From contig JAATVR010000067.1 of NCBI GenBank assembly GCA_014523665.1, positions 1-10,171 of the forward strand: DNA of 10,171 nt, in the 5' to 3' direction. The notes beneath the pieces were generated by a model. It was given only the letters and a program-made list of their open reading frames with translations, had not been told where the DNA came from and made no database searches. The DNA comes from Nitrososphaerales archaeon TH526 (GTDB lineage: Archaea > Thermoproteota > Nitrososphaeria > Nitrososphaerales > Nitrososphaeraceae). The position numbers and the translations under genes are program-made. Shown one piece after another: positions 1-6,587 of the stretch. Numbering within the stretch: the first letter of the stretch is position 1; every line of letters begins with the position of its first letter.

Positions 1-165
1 TATGCAAATATCAAGCAGGATTTGACTCAGGAGTTTTTGAAATTCATAAAGATTAGTGAAGAATGTGAGACGGATCGTGCCATATTAGAGGCAGTTGTTT
101 ACAAGGACATTGCTGAAGAAATACATACGGCTTTGAAAAAGTTTGATAATGTGGCAACCTGGTAA
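1..165 (+). CDS. 3' end of an unidentified protein
   Basis: The first reading frame is open from the first base and ends at a TAA, giving 54 residues of a C-terminus whose start lies upstream of the window. The peptide is hydrophilic and looks alpha-helical, with alternating acidic and lysine residues (for example KFIKISEECETD and EIHTALKKFDNVATW). I do not recognise the family and see no motif. Nothing downstream on the same strand follows closely enough to suggest an operon. It could be a real gene end or another decayed fragment like many in this window; the clean amino-acid composition favours real coding sequence. Confidence 0.5.
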   Translation, partial: YANIKQDLTQEFLKFIKISEECETDRAILEAVVYKDIAEEIHTALKKFDNVATW

Positions 166-921
166 GGGATTACAAGAAGTTTTAGAAAAAGGTAAGAAAA
201 TGAAATGGAGTGGGAGAAATAGACACCCCATCTGTATTAATACACATTCTCCCATCGACAAGAGCAAGGTCTGGCAGGTTCATTCTTTCGATTCGTTGCA
301 CGCTTTATGTCATCCTGGATACTGCAAACTTGACAGCACCGAGTCGTATTTTCTTTTGGATTATCAGAGATATCCCAAAATCGAGGGTTTACCATTATGA
401 TTGTATCAAGTACATTTCCTTTTGCTGTAGGGTATTTCTTAACAAAGTTATTTCCATGTTGCTTGTGATTAGGATTCTCGCAATTCAAGCGTAAGATTTC
501 TCAAATACACATCCTAATAACGAATGTAGGACACACAAGGACGTCAGTTTTCTTTCCAAAGAAAAACTGAATAGTTTTACTCTGGGGTTGGTTACTGATG
601 CCCCCGCTTTGCAATATTTCTAATATATTGCATAAGCCAGGGGAGTTGGCAATCAGCTGTCACAAGAAACCTACCAACGTTCCAAAAGAGCAAAGGGTAG
701 GGCGCTCGTGGCTACATGATAGCAGTTCTATTCATCGGTCGTCCTACCTCCTTTGAATACTATTAGTTAAAGCATTGATTTGAATAGTTTAGTGTGTCTC
801 TGCAGTCCTCGTCCTAATTCAGCAAAACAAGGGCATTACATCCTGAAACGGATTTATACGATAGTCTATAATCGTAGCATTGTCAAACCTCGAATCATCT
901 CCCCCAAACAAGCCATACTGA
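166..921. other. Gene-poor stretch, no convincing gene
   Basis: About 750 nt without a gene I can support. Open frames exist on both strands. The most protein-like is a Cys-rich frame on the minus strand at 237-488 (CENPNH near its start, CCQVC in the middle, CSC near its end), which might bind a metal. It has only a TTG start directly after a stop and no TATA box at the expected distance. Overlapping + strand frames at 143-400 and 780-983 show no motif. No tRNA, terminal inverted repeats or long direct repeats were seen. Given the surroundings this is probably decayed DNA. Confidence 0.4.
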
Positions 922-1056
922 TACAAGATCAAGCAGACTATTCATGGCGCTCCGGTGACAATAAAGGGGAATCCGATAGATGAAGTAGTTGCAGACTACT
1001 CCAGGCTAAGAGTCGATCCCGAATCAGAAGGCTTCGAGGTCGCAACTGAGCAATGA
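922..1056 (+). pseudogene. C-terminal fragment upstream of the broken HTH gene
   Basis: A frame with no start codon runs from just after a TGA to a TGA at 1054-1056 and encodes 44 residues. It contains GAPVTIKGNPIDEVVADYSR and ends in EGFEVATEQ. The composition is strongly protein-like, but it has no ATG, GTG or TTG, so the 5' part has been lost or lies in another frame. Its stop is only 7 nt before the ATG of the broken winged-helix gene, which suggests the two once formed an operon with the terminase-like gene behind. The family is not recognised. Confidence 0.4.
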
Positions 1057-1063
1057 ATGACCT

Positions 1064-1505
1064 ATGGCTAATTCAGTTGGTGCTGCCACTACTAGTACCG
1101 CTTCTGCGGTTTCGCTCTCGAGGTTTTTTTTCATCCTTTCAGATCCAGACTGTGTCAAGATGCTCCAGATGATTTCAGAAGATCGACAGCCGAAGGTCAG
1201 CGACATCGGTAGCCGCTAACGTTACTACGATCGAATGAGGAAACTAAAGGAGGCCCATTTAATCATTGGTAAAAAGAACAAGAGATATCAGAGGAAATGG
1301 TCCTGGCCATAAAATTACTTCATGGGGTTCAATCGTATACGACACACTCCAGACTCTAAAACGTGCTGAGAATCTTAGCTGGATACTGCTCGCCCTGGAG
1401 ACCATACCTGACGATATTTCCTCTAAAGAACGCAGAAAGTTAATCGAGGCACTAATACCTGACGAAGACATTAGAAAAATCTTAGTCAAGAAGTGCCAGT
1501 TTTGA
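1064..1505 (+). pseudogene. Broken winged-helix (wHTH) regulator, paralogue of 6025-6564
   Basis: Starts MANSVGAATT at an ATG. In the first frame it carries the region equivalent to the DNA-binding helix: GSR, then a TAA at about 1217-1219, then RYYDRMRKLKEAHLIIGKK. The intact paralogues read LTRKQYYTRINQLRDAGLI (6025 gene) and LTKRQFYDRMNCLRSSGLV (8105 gene), so the stop replaces a Lys/Arg of the recognition helix. A frameshift near 1290-1310 moves reading into a second frame with ITSWGSIVYDTLQ, then EERRKLIEALI-like helices ending KILVKKCQF. The intact paralogues have the matching TSLGRVVYETQ and IRDILL segments. Ancestral length was about 145 residues, normal for this family. The stop lies 14 nt before the ATG of the terminase-like pseudogene, suggesting co-transcription. 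It was presumably a local transcriptional regulator and is now inactive. Confidence 0.8.
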
Positions 1506-1519
1506 AATGACTCTTTGAG

Positions 1520-2194
1520 ATGGCAGATCCCATGAGAGACCCTTCTAAGTTTAAGATACTGCGGTATTTGCTAAAGTAGAAAACCAGAATCCAGTCCTTA
1601 AAACGACTGAAATCAATTGTCCACTCAATGGACAGATGCAGGTTTTCGCTAACTGAGAGGATGATTTAAGGCCTATTCACTGTGATCGCATCACCTAGAC
1701 TCTATGAGAGGATTGAAGGACAGGTGTCCTTCATTTACTTGGATGAAGCAGACTTCTTTCCGCCAGGTGAGCAACAAGATGCCAGAGATGGATCAGAGAG
1801 GTACATTGCCAAATCAAACCCTTGGATCAAAATGGTTAGTACTCGAAAGGTTTGTTTGAAAGGATTGAAAAGGAACCAGAATCTAAGTGTCTGTATCGTC
1901 GTCTGTTTCTGGATTATACTTACGGATTAAACAAGATCTATACGGGAGAGGAGATCCAAGCAGCGAAAGCATCTCCTGCATTTGAGAGAGTATAACTTAA
2001 AGTATCTAGGGCTAATCGGCAGCGTCTTTCACACAAACGATATTGACGCAGCGATAGAGAAGGCGAAAAGCGTAGCTAATCGAATCACCAATAATACATA
2101 TACTCAGAAGTCTGTTGGTCTAGACCCAGGATTTGGTCCATTCCACTTTGAAATGCTACTACTAGTATGTATGAAAGCCATGGATTTTCCTTGA
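1520..2194 (+). pseudogene. TerL-like ATPase/nuclease remnant, N-terminal and middle part (TerL-1)
   Basis: Remnant of a terminase large subunit, the motor ATPase and nuclease that packages tailed-virus DNA. It probably began at the ATG at 1520 (MADPMRDPSKFKILRYLLK, then a stop). The Walker A region is missing. From about 1675 the frame shows a Walker B motif, SFIYLDEADFFPPGEQQ, followed by the coupling-type stretch NPWIKMVST. After a frameshift near 1845 it continues GLFERIEKEPESK and YTGEEIQAAKASPAFER. A second shift near 1975 leads to EYNLKYLGLIGS, then GLDPGFG, the first acidic motif of the RNase H-like nuclease domain. It then decays and lacks the second and third acidic motifs. EYNLKY and GLDPGFG recur in the copy at 6588-7192, confirming that this is one gene family. 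Preceded by a broken wHTH gene, as that copy is by an intact one. Confidence 0.8.
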
Positions 2195-2263
2195 AGATTC
2201 TTTAGACTCAAGATTACCTATATTTATTCCAATCAACCTTATTCAAGACATTTTCTGCGGTTG

Positions 2264-2485
2264 CTAAAAGGGTTTCACAAGACTATTTGATTTAGAGAGA
2301 TCACTCTCCCTCTTATCTTGTCCATTTCGAAGATTTCGATTCCGCTTTCTCAGATCCGAGTAAAAGTCGTCAATAAGTAAATAGTCACTTTTATCTTTGA
2401 AAACACGGCGCCTTATGTTAGGGAGTATAGTAGACCATATGTCGGAAAATTCACCTCTATAACCATTAAAATTGATGGGATGGAT
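2264..2485 (-). pseudogene. Startless C-terminal fragment of an unidentified protein
   Basis: On the minus strand a 73-residue open frame begins directly after a TGA and ends at TAG. It has no usable start, so simple start-to-stop ORF calling misses it. It reads like real protein: NFNGYRGEFSDIWSTILPN, then RRRVFKDKSDYLLIDDFYSD, then a basic and polar tail ending SNSLVKPF. The aromatic and acidic core and the Arg/Lys-rich helix suggest a soluble, possibly nucleic-acid-contacting protein, but I recognise no family. The upstream part may have been lost or shifted into another frame. It lies tail-to-tail with the TerL-1 remnant and is probably part of the same decayed accessory region. Confidence 0.45.
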
Positions 2486-2548
2486 TCAAAATGTGCGAAC
2501 AATTCCACCGAAGCTCCACTTTGTATGTGCCTTTGTCAGAAATCTCGG

Positions 2549-2890
2549 TTATGGTAGTTTAAGTGCGCTGGTCTGATTTTCGGAGTTACTAGAGACGTTC
2601 GATTCATCTAATTCTCCTGGTTCGTTCGTTTGATTCATGGAACTTATTATTCCAAAGTCTATTCCACTAATATTACTGAAATTCAAAAAAGAAGAGCTTC
2701 CGTTGTCCCCCTGAGCCAGTACTGAATTTGTGCTATCAAATTGGACGGCAACGGCAGCTACTCCGTCAAACATAAGGCAAAGCGAGATAAATGTAAAACT
2801 TTTCAAATCGTAAATAAGTGAGAGACACAGGTACTTACCCGAAGCCTCCGTAACTACTGCTACTTTTGAGCTAACGTGCACACAAGCCAT
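2549..2890 (-). CDS. Small putative exported protein
   Basis: Encodes 113 residues from the ATG at 2890. A hydrophobic stretch (SFTFISLCLMF to VAAVAV, about residues 31-48) followed by STNSVLAQ resembles an archaeal signal peptide cleaved after about residue 60. The mature part is rich in Ser, Asn, Asp, Glu and Gln (for example SSMNQTNEPGELDESNVSSN), typical of small extracellular or cell-surface proteins. The 30 residues before the hydrophobic core make a long n-region. A TTG at 2804-2806 would give the more standard MKSFTFISLCLMF. However, the TATA box at 2921-2929 predicts transcription starting near 2899, just ahead of the ATG. No enzymatic motif is seen. It is probably a real gene, but its function is unknown and the start is uncertain. 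Confidence 0.5.
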   Translation of the reverse strand: MACVHVSSKVAVVTEASGKYLCLSLIYDLKSFTFISLCLMFDGVAAVAVQFDSTNSVLAQGDNGSSSFLNFSNISGIDFGIISSMNQTNEPGELDESNVSSNSENQTSALKLP

Positions 2891-2920
2891 ATTGGTTAGT
2901 ACCGGATGATACCATATGAA

Positions 2921-2929
2921 ATATTTAAA
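2921..2929 (-). promoter_or_regulatory. TATA box for the 2549-2890 gene
   Basis: Minus strand TTTAAATAT, centred about 35 nt before the ATG at 2890. With the usual archaeal TATA-to-start spacing of about 25 nt, transcription would begin near 2899, giving a leader of under 10 nt, typical of nearly leaderless archaeal transcripts. Confidence 0.5.
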
Positions 2930-2939
2930 GACTGCGGGT

Positions 2940-2951
2940 GTTAAATATAAT
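2940..2951 (+). promoter_or_regulatory. Possible TATA box for the 3041-3262 region
   Basis: Plus strand GTTAAATATAAT, 12-20 nt from the divergent TATA box. It predicts a start near 2971, ahead of several short ATG frames (2964, 2995) and of the 3041 ORF. It is plausible but the stretch is AT-rich, so the call is weak. Confidence 0.25.
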
Positions 2952-3040
2952 CTTAGTAAATATATGTACGTACTTCGACTTCAAAGAGCATTAGATGAGG
3001 CACAAAGGAAGTTTAATGATAAAATTAGACCATACACAGC

Positions 3041-3262
3041 GTGTTGTACCTGAATGGATACCACCGCACTAACTCAAACCAAAATATCATTTCATTCCTG
3101 TCTCAAAATTGTAAATTCCTCAAAGGTCCATCAGTACTGGGTGTAAAAAGAATGGATGAGAAGTGTTCGGGCCACCTGAGTAATAAAAGTCAGAAGCAGA
3201 TAGTCGATGAGTTCTATCAAAAGGTTGGGGATAAGGCTAATATCGAGTGGTCATGTGATTGA
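3041..3262 (+). CDS. Unidentified small ORF, possibly a fragment
   Basis: Encodes 73 residues only if the TTG at 3041 is the start. The C-terminal half (VKRMDEKCSGHLSNKSQKQ, then VDEFYQKVGDKANIEWSCD) is charged and protein-like. The N-terminal half is less convincing. Two other short frames precede it: MYVLRLQRALDEAQRKFNDK from 2964, and a frame from 2995 containing KLDHTQRVVPEWIPPH. These could be the N-terminus of the same gene separated by frameshifts. No family is recognised. It is either a small hypothetical gene transcribed from the 2940-2951 TATA box or a decayed remnant. Confidence 0.3.
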   Translation: MLYLNGYHRTNSNQNIISFLSQNCKFLKGPSVLGVKRMDEKCSGHLSNKSQKQIVDEFYQKVGDKANIEWSCD

Positions 3263-3586
3263 TTGATTTGTTTTGTTTTGTGGTGGTGCTTTGACGTACG
3301 CGACAGTAACTTAGAATGTTCTCCTGCTAATCCTAGGTGACTTGAAGTAATCAGGGGACAACTCTGGAAGGAAGTTACCTGGGTTAGGTGGTATTATCTT
3401 CATTGGCAGATAAGCAAGCAGTCTGTTCTTATTACATCTTGACAAGACGTGCGCGCAAGCCGACGATACTAATAAGTGCCTCCCTTGAAGAACAATAATA
3501 GGTACCGATTTTTAAGTTTTTCACAAAACAACGAGTCGTCGTACAGTGTGAATGGGGGTTCCATTCTCACTGGTACTTGCATTAGC
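3263..3586. other. Gene-poor stretch
   Basis: No gene can be supported here. A minus strand frame at 3311-3511 is open for 66 codons and includes NKNRLLAYLPMKIIPPNP, but it lacks a start codon and matches nothing I know. A short simple run (TTGTTTTGTTTTG) sits at 3267-3280. No RNA gene was recognised. Confidence 0.35.
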
Positions 3587-3907
3587 TTACTTGCCACCAC
3601 GGCCAGGAGTCCCAGGAGTGAATACAACTCCTCTATGTGGACCTGTGCAACCAAAGCCCATGCTAGTACCGTTACCACTGATACTACCGGTACTACCGCC
3701 ACCACCGATGCTACTGGTACTACCGTTAGTATCGCCAGTACCACCGCCAGTATCACCGCCAGTATCACCGCCAGTACATGTTCCCCCTCCCTGTTGGGGA
3801 CAACTCATTGTGTTAGGATCACATCCTGGTGCTATGCAGCTTGCATAATTAGGATCGCACGTAGCATTTGTTGCATGTACATTTACTGATGTTGGAACAC
3901 GCTGATG
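3587..3907 (-). pseudogene. 5'-truncated Gly/Cys-rich exported protein
   Basis: A minus strand frame of 106 residues starts after a TGA with no start codon. The first residues (VPTSVNVHATNATCDPNYAS) look like the end of a signal peptide followed by a mature start. A duplicated motif follows, CDPNYASC then CDPNTMSC, with Cys spacings suggesting disulfides. Next is a low-complexity Gly/Thr/Ser/Asp region (GGDTGGDTGGGTGDT and similar) encoded by about 12-nt repeats near 3733-3777. The end reads GFGCTGPHRG, then TPGTPGRGGK. The upstream half of the signal peptide, the start and the promoter are missing. At that point (about 3905) a + strand terminase remnant begins, so the truncation looks like a rearrangement or insertion junction. 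Probably once a cell-surface protein. A start at the internal ATG (73 residues) would have no signal peptide. Confidence 0.5.
3733..3777. repeat. About 12-nt tandem repeat in a coding region
   Basis: Roughly three copies of a CACCGCCAGTAT-like unit, encoding the Gly-Gly-Asp/Gly-Thr repeat on the minus strand. Coding low complexity of this kind is prone to slippage. Confidence 0.6.
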
Positions 3908-4081
3908 TCAAAAAGGTTAATCAAGATACATCCTTTGCTCCAGAACCTTATAGTTTCACTGAGAACCGCAGTAGTGATAGACGATTGGAAACTTGACAAG
4001 TACCAGACGGCACACCACGACATACTAGATTCGTTTAGACTTTCGCTATGCAACTATGAACTTCCAAAGTGCAATCCTTGA
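3905..4081 (+). pseudogene. TerL C-terminal remnant A (58 codons)
   Basis: An open frame from the ATG at 3905 to the TGA at 4079-4081. It reads IKIHPLLQNLIVSLRTAV, then DKYQTAHHDILDSFRLSLCN. It aligns with the C-terminus of the 6588-7192 copy, which has INPSFNKLIVALRTAV and DKEATSHDDLLDAFRMSL. The third acidic residue of the nuclease domain (HHDILDSF versus SHDDLLDAF) is kept. The loop between (VVIDDWKL for VEKGEGTL) has diverged. Everything upstream in the parent gene is absent, replaced by the truncated minus strand exported-protein gene. A gene start here is unlikely; this is a leftover fragment. Confidence 0.7.
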
Positions 4082-4118
4082 TAATAGCAGTTTTTAACCC
4101 GTGGTTTCTAGAAAGGTG

Positions 4119-4335
4119 ATGTTTGTCGTTCCAGTTTACTTTTTCAAAGAATACAAACAGGTACCAACCCACTCAAGGAAAGTTTTGGAGTCTTATGATG
4201 ACGCGTTACGATTCATCTATCCTTAACAAACTCATAACGTCTTTACGTACTGCGGTAGAAAATGGAAAAGATTCACTAGAGAAGGATGTTACTTCTTTTG
4301 ATGCATTTCGTTTATCTCTGCTTTTCTGGCACTAA
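4119..4335 (+). pseudogene. TerL C-terminal remnant B (starts at MFV)
   Basis: Begins at an ATG with MFVVPVYFFKEYKQ, matching MFVLPVAFSKYHKD of copy D, so the homology I can see starts at the Met. A frameshift near 4215-4225 moves the reading from ALRFIYP to a second frame with LNKLITSLRTAVENGKDSL, DVTSFDAFRLSLLFW and a stop. The third acidic motif is reduced to SFDAF, with the DDLL segment lost. It lies 37 nt after remnant A in the same orientation, giving two terminase C-termini in tandem. Confidence 0.75.
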
Positions 4336-4342
4336 AAAAAAA
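4334..4342 (-). terminator. Poly-T terminator of the 4375-4887 gene
   Basis: An A9 run on the + strand reads as nine T on the minus strand, about 33 nt past the stop of the exported-protein gene. Archaeal RNA polymerase stops at such U-tracts without needing a hairpin. The run also overlaps the TAA of remnant B. Confidence 0.5.
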
Positions 4343-4374
4343 TGAAGACGATGCGGAAGCAGAAGATAGTTGTG

Positions 4375-4887
4375 TCAGGGTACGTCTACTAACTTTGCGC
4401 ACACTGCGAAAGCTCGTATATCGATAGGATTAGGCCCTGGGTTGGTGACTGTTACTGTCCATCTATCCGGATTGTTGGTAGGTTCAGCGTAATCACGATG
4501 TGTTGGATTAATTAGATTTCCTCCACTTGTAACTTCTGATCCTCCTCCCGTTACAACCTCATCTGAGGCGCAAATTGCACTTCTGGAACTAGTCGATCCA
4601 TCTCCCTCTACCTGACCAAATGCCCCTACCACTACTCGAGTTTGTAATTCCTCATCTAGCCCAGGTGGTACTGGCGGGAATTGTTGTCCAGGTGGTGGTA
4701 CTGGTGGGAATTGTTGTCCAGGTGGTGGTCTTGGTCCTGGAGGGAATTGTGCATACACGTTATTTGTTGCAGCAGTATTACCATTAGCCACTATCATGGA
4801 CGATAGTTGTGGTGTTGACACAGATATGAGCACTATAACGCTTATTGAAATAAGTAAAGTCCGATTCCCCTTCCAGATGTTGTACAT
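4375..4887 (-). CDS. Exported protein with Pro-rich linker and C-terminal two-Cys domain
   Basis: Intact, 170 residues. The N-terminus MYNIWKGNR is followed by a hydrophobic core (LLISISVIVLISV, residues 11-23) and a likely cleavage near NNVYAQ (about residue 47), giving a Sec-type signal peptide in the style of ammonia-oxidising archaea. Residues 48-77 are Pro-rich (PPGQQFPPVP repeated), encoded by a 30-nt tandem repeat. The C-terminal domain (81-170) has Cys106 and Cys163 in the contexts SAICASDEVVTGGG and AFAVCAKL, plus RWTVTVTNPGPNPIDIRA. This is the general layout of extracellular beta-sandwich domains with one disulfide, known from many hypothetical bacterial and archaeal proteins. No enzyme function is suggested. 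A TATA box and a poly-T tract flank it, so it is probably expressed on its own. It sits between terminase remnants B and C. Confidence 0.8.
   Translation of the reverse strand: MYNIWKGNRTLLISISVIVLISVSTPQLSSMIVANGNTAATNNVYAQFPPGPRPPPGQQFPPVPPPGQQFPPVPPGLDEELQTRVVVGAFGQVEGDGSTSSRSAICASDEVVTGGGSEVTSGGNLINPTHRDYAEPTNNPDRWTVTVTNPGPNPIDIRAFAVCAKLVDVP
4661..4750. repeat. 30-nt tandem repeat, about 3 copies
   Basis: The unit GGTGGTACTGGTGGGAATTG plus TTGTCCA and 3 nt recurs at 4661-4690, 4691-4720 and, degenerate, 4721-4750. It encodes the FPPVPPPGQQ repeat of the exported protein on the minus strand, and copy number could vary between strains. Confidence 0.75.
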
Positions 4888-4912
4888 ATTTTTATGGCGT
4901 GAGGGCTACTTC

Positions 4913-4925
4913 GGCTTATACTTTT
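4913..4925 (-). promoter_or_regulatory. TATA box for the 4375-4887 gene
   Basis: Minus strand AAAGTATAAGCC, about 32 nt before the ATG at 4887. It predicts a start near 4893, so the mRNA would be leaderless or nearly so. No Shine-Dalgarno is visible (CCATAAAAATATG precedes the start), which agrees. Confidence 0.5.
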
Positions 4926-5016
4926 CGGCGTCGTGTATCCGAGTCTAATCTTCTGTAAACTGATAAATCCGGAACAGATCTTCACTACTAAATCATTGAC
5001 AAAGGCTAGTGCTATC

Positions 5017-5395
5017 TGCAGGTATTCGGTAAGATGGTGCTAATCCTTACTTTATCAGAGCATTGAAGGAGAGGGTAGATGAGGATACCAACTATGAGCA
5101 GTAGGTATCATTTTAAAAACATAACTATCCATCAGTCTATGACTTGTAGTTCCTTCAACAGAACATGTTTGTCATTCTCGTACCATTTAGTAAGGAGCAT
5201 AAGAACATGCTAGCACACTGCAAGCAAATGCTAGAACACAACAATGGCACGGTTGCCATTCATCAACGATTCAACAAACTAAAAACTGAATTAAGAACTG
5301 CTGTCGAAAACGGTGAAGGATATCTGGATAAAGAGGCCACTTCACATGATGATTAATTCGATGCATTCAGGTTATCACTGCAGTTCTGGCATTAG
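5017..5395 (+). pseudogene. TerL nuclease-domain remnant C
   Basis: Begins near the second acidic motif. TGCAGGTATTCGGTA matches CRIFV of copy D, then one extra base, then DGANPYFIRALKERVDEDTN and YEQ with a stop (copy D: DGANPSFIRALKARVSEDTE). After a poorly conserved stretch with another stop it resumes at 5165 with MFVILVPFSKEHKNMLAHC, FNKLKTELRTAVENGEGYL and DKEATSHDD. There a TAA (5354-5356) replaces the Leu before FDAFRLSLQFWH. The second (VDGAN) and third (SHDD) acidic motifs are kept and the first (GLDPGFG) is missing. At least three stops and one frameshift show it is not functional as one protein. An ancient copy, clearly diverged from B and D. Confidence 0.8.
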
Positions 5396-5485
5396 TTAAT
5401 CAAGCATTATGCGGGAGTACTCATTCAGACTTATGTATCTTCAATTGATTGACGCATTCTTTCAGTCCACACATTCCCGAACTCA

Positions 5486-5887
5486 TCATAAGGATGATAA
5501 TACGTTATCTAGATCATCTTCGCTATTTTTTGCCAGTCTATCAAGACTCTTTTTTATTTCCGTAACCCTCTTTTCTATTTCTATCCTGAAACTTTCCTTA
5601 TCCATAGAAGCATAGACATGGTAGTATCCTCTCTCCTTTAGAGTTCTAGTTTCCTTACTCACAATTCGTTGAGTCACCAGTCTCTGTAAAGATCTAAATA
5701 TAGTACTCTTTTCTCTATTTGCTTTCTCAGATAAATCTTCTAGAGAGATAGACTCCGGATTAATCTTGATCAAGAGTAACAATATTTCTAAATCCAACGC
5801 AGAGAGATCGAAGAGAAAGGTACACAGATCTGTTATTGTCGAATTAACCCTGGTAATTGAAAGAACTGATGATGAGTGGATTGACAT
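5486..5887 (-). CDS. TrmB-like winged-helix transcriptional regulator
   Basis: Intact, 133 residues. A winged-helix domain spans about residues 28-93: SALDLEILLLLIKI (helix 1), SISLEDLSEKANREKSTIF (helix-turn-helix), RSLQRLVTQRIVSKETRTL (end of the recognition helix into the wing), then GYYHVYASM. A charged helix, FRIEIEKRVTEIKKSLDRLA (about 100-119), probably forms a dimerising coiled coil. This is the usual layout of short archaeal TrmB/HTH regulators that bind promoter DNA; the long sugar-binding domain of full TrmB proteins is absent. The start is supported by a Shine-Dalgarno-like AAAGGAGAG about 11 nt before the ATG and a TATA box at 5934-5941. It is divergent from the wHTH gene at 6025, with shared putative operators between them, so it may regulate both genes. 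The effector is unknown. Confidence 0.8.
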   Translation of the reverse strand: MSIHSSSVLSITRVNSTITDLCTFLFDLSALDLEILLLLIKINPESISLEDLSEKANREKSTIFRSLQRLVTQRIVSKETRTLKERGYYHVYASMDKESFRIEIEKRVTEIKKSLDRLAKNSEDDLDNVLSSL

Positions 5888-5921
5888 AGTACTGCTTCTC
5901 TCCTTTCTCTACAAAAGATCC

Positions 5922-5974
5922 TTGACAGTGATGTATTTATAGATAATGTAACACTTTTCTAGGTTTTGACAGTG
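5922..5974. promoter_or_regulatory. Duplicated TTGACAGTG boxes in the divergent promoter region
   Basis: TTGACAGTG occurs at 5922-5930 and again at 5966-5974, 44 nt apart. The first lies just downstream of the minus strand TATA box, where an archaeal repressor would block transcription. The second lies upstream of the plus strand TATA box. AACACT at 5950-5955 is the inverse of AGTGTT at 5971-5976. They are probable binding sites of one of the two flanking regulators; this is inferred from position only. Confidence 0.4.
5934..5941 (-). promoter_or_regulatory. TATA box for the TrmB-like gene
   Basis: Minus strand TATAAATA. It predicts a start near 5911 and a leader of about 24 nt that includes the AAAGGAGAG Shine-Dalgarno-like sequence. 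Confidence 0.55.
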
Positions 5975-5985
5975 TTTAGCAAGAC

Positions 5986-5994
5986 TTAAATATA
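5986..5994 (+). promoter_or_regulatory. TATA box for the wHTH gene at 6025
   Basis: Plus strand TTAAATATA, predicting a start near 6016. The near-palindrome GTGTAAATACAC (5998-6009) lies between the TATA box and this predicted start and could be an autoregulatory operator. Confidence 0.55.
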
Positions 5995-6024
5995 TCAGTG
6001 TAAATACACGTCATACAGAGAAAC

Positions 6025-6564
6025 TTGGAAGAAATGTTCCCAAATCAGCAAATACTAAACACATCATCTAATAAAAGTACCGCTCAAGACATATACCAAC
6101 ACGTCGCGTCAGATAGTCTTTTAGTTGAATCTATTTTTTCTGCTATATCAGACAACAAATCGCTATCACTATTTAACATCATTGCAATCATGTCGTCAAG
6201 TCCTGCATCCGATGTAGGACAACCCACCGGAGAGATTCTTATATCACGTTTGAATCTGACTCGCAAGCAATACTACACGCGTATCAACCAATTACGTGAC
6301 GCAGGTCTGATTACCAGGAAGAGAACAAGATTTGTTCTTACTTCACTTGGAAGGGTAGTCTACGAAACCCAAAAAACAATAGGTGTTGCAATCCAGAATC
6401 GATGGAAACTTGAAGCGATTGATTCAGTACAAACCTCTCAATTAGCAGCCAGAATGCCTACTGAAGAGAGACAAAAACTTATCAACACGTTAATAGGAGA
6501 TTGCGACAAGATCAGAGATATACTTTTATGCCACTGTGAAGCCGAAAAGACGATTATGTGTTAG
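6025..6564 (+). CDS. Winged-helix (wHTH) regulator, intact, paralogue of 8105-8575
   Basis: 179 residues from the TTG at 6025. The ATG at 6034 (three codons later) is the likelier start, about 18 nt from the predicted transcription start, with no clear Shine-Dalgarno. The N-terminal 30 residues are polar. The winged helix follows: SIFSAISDNKSLSLFNIIAI, an insertion SSSPASDVGQPTG not seen in the paralogues, EILISRLNLTRKQYYTRINQ (recognition helix, about 79-91), LRDAGLITRKRTRFVLTSLG (wing) and RVVYETQ. The C-terminal 60 residues are helical (RWKLEAIDS, EERQKLINTLI, IRDILLCHC) and are shared with the broken gene at 1064 and with 8105. Probably a DNA-binding dimer acting on local promoters. A terminase nuclease remnant begins 24 nt after its stop, the same order as in the 1064-2194 cassette. 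Confidence 0.75.
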   Translation: MEEMFPNQQILNTSSNKSTAQDIYQHVASDSLLVESIFSAISDNKSLSLFNIIAIMSSSPASDVGQPTGEILISRLNLTRKQYYTRINQLRDAGLITRKRTRFVLTSLGRVVYETQKTIGVAIQNRWKLEAIDSVQTSQLAARMPTEERQKLINTLIGDCDKIRDILLCHCEAEKTIMC

Positions 6565-6587
6565 AAATATAGTCATCGTTTGATTGG

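Noticed and set aside
237..488. Minus strand Cys-rich frame (possible small metal-binding protein)
   Set aside because: It has only a TTG start next to a stop, no promoter at the right distance and no known motif; kept as a note in the gene-poor stretch.
3311..3511. Minus strand 66-codon open frame with NKNRLLAYLP, faintly like a GINS-type motif
   Set aside because: It has no start codon, the resemblance covers too few residues, and an open frame of this length can arise by chance.
3733..3777. Short repeats as a CRISPR array
   Set aside because: The unit is about 12 nt with no spacers and is in coding phase; it encodes Gly-rich protein repeats.
3476..3889. Long + strand frames opposite the Gly/Cys-rich gene (Thr/Ser-rich and Pro-rich)
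   Set aside because: They mirror the low-complexity repeat of the minus strand gene; only the minus strand shows a Cys pattern and a signal-peptide remnant.
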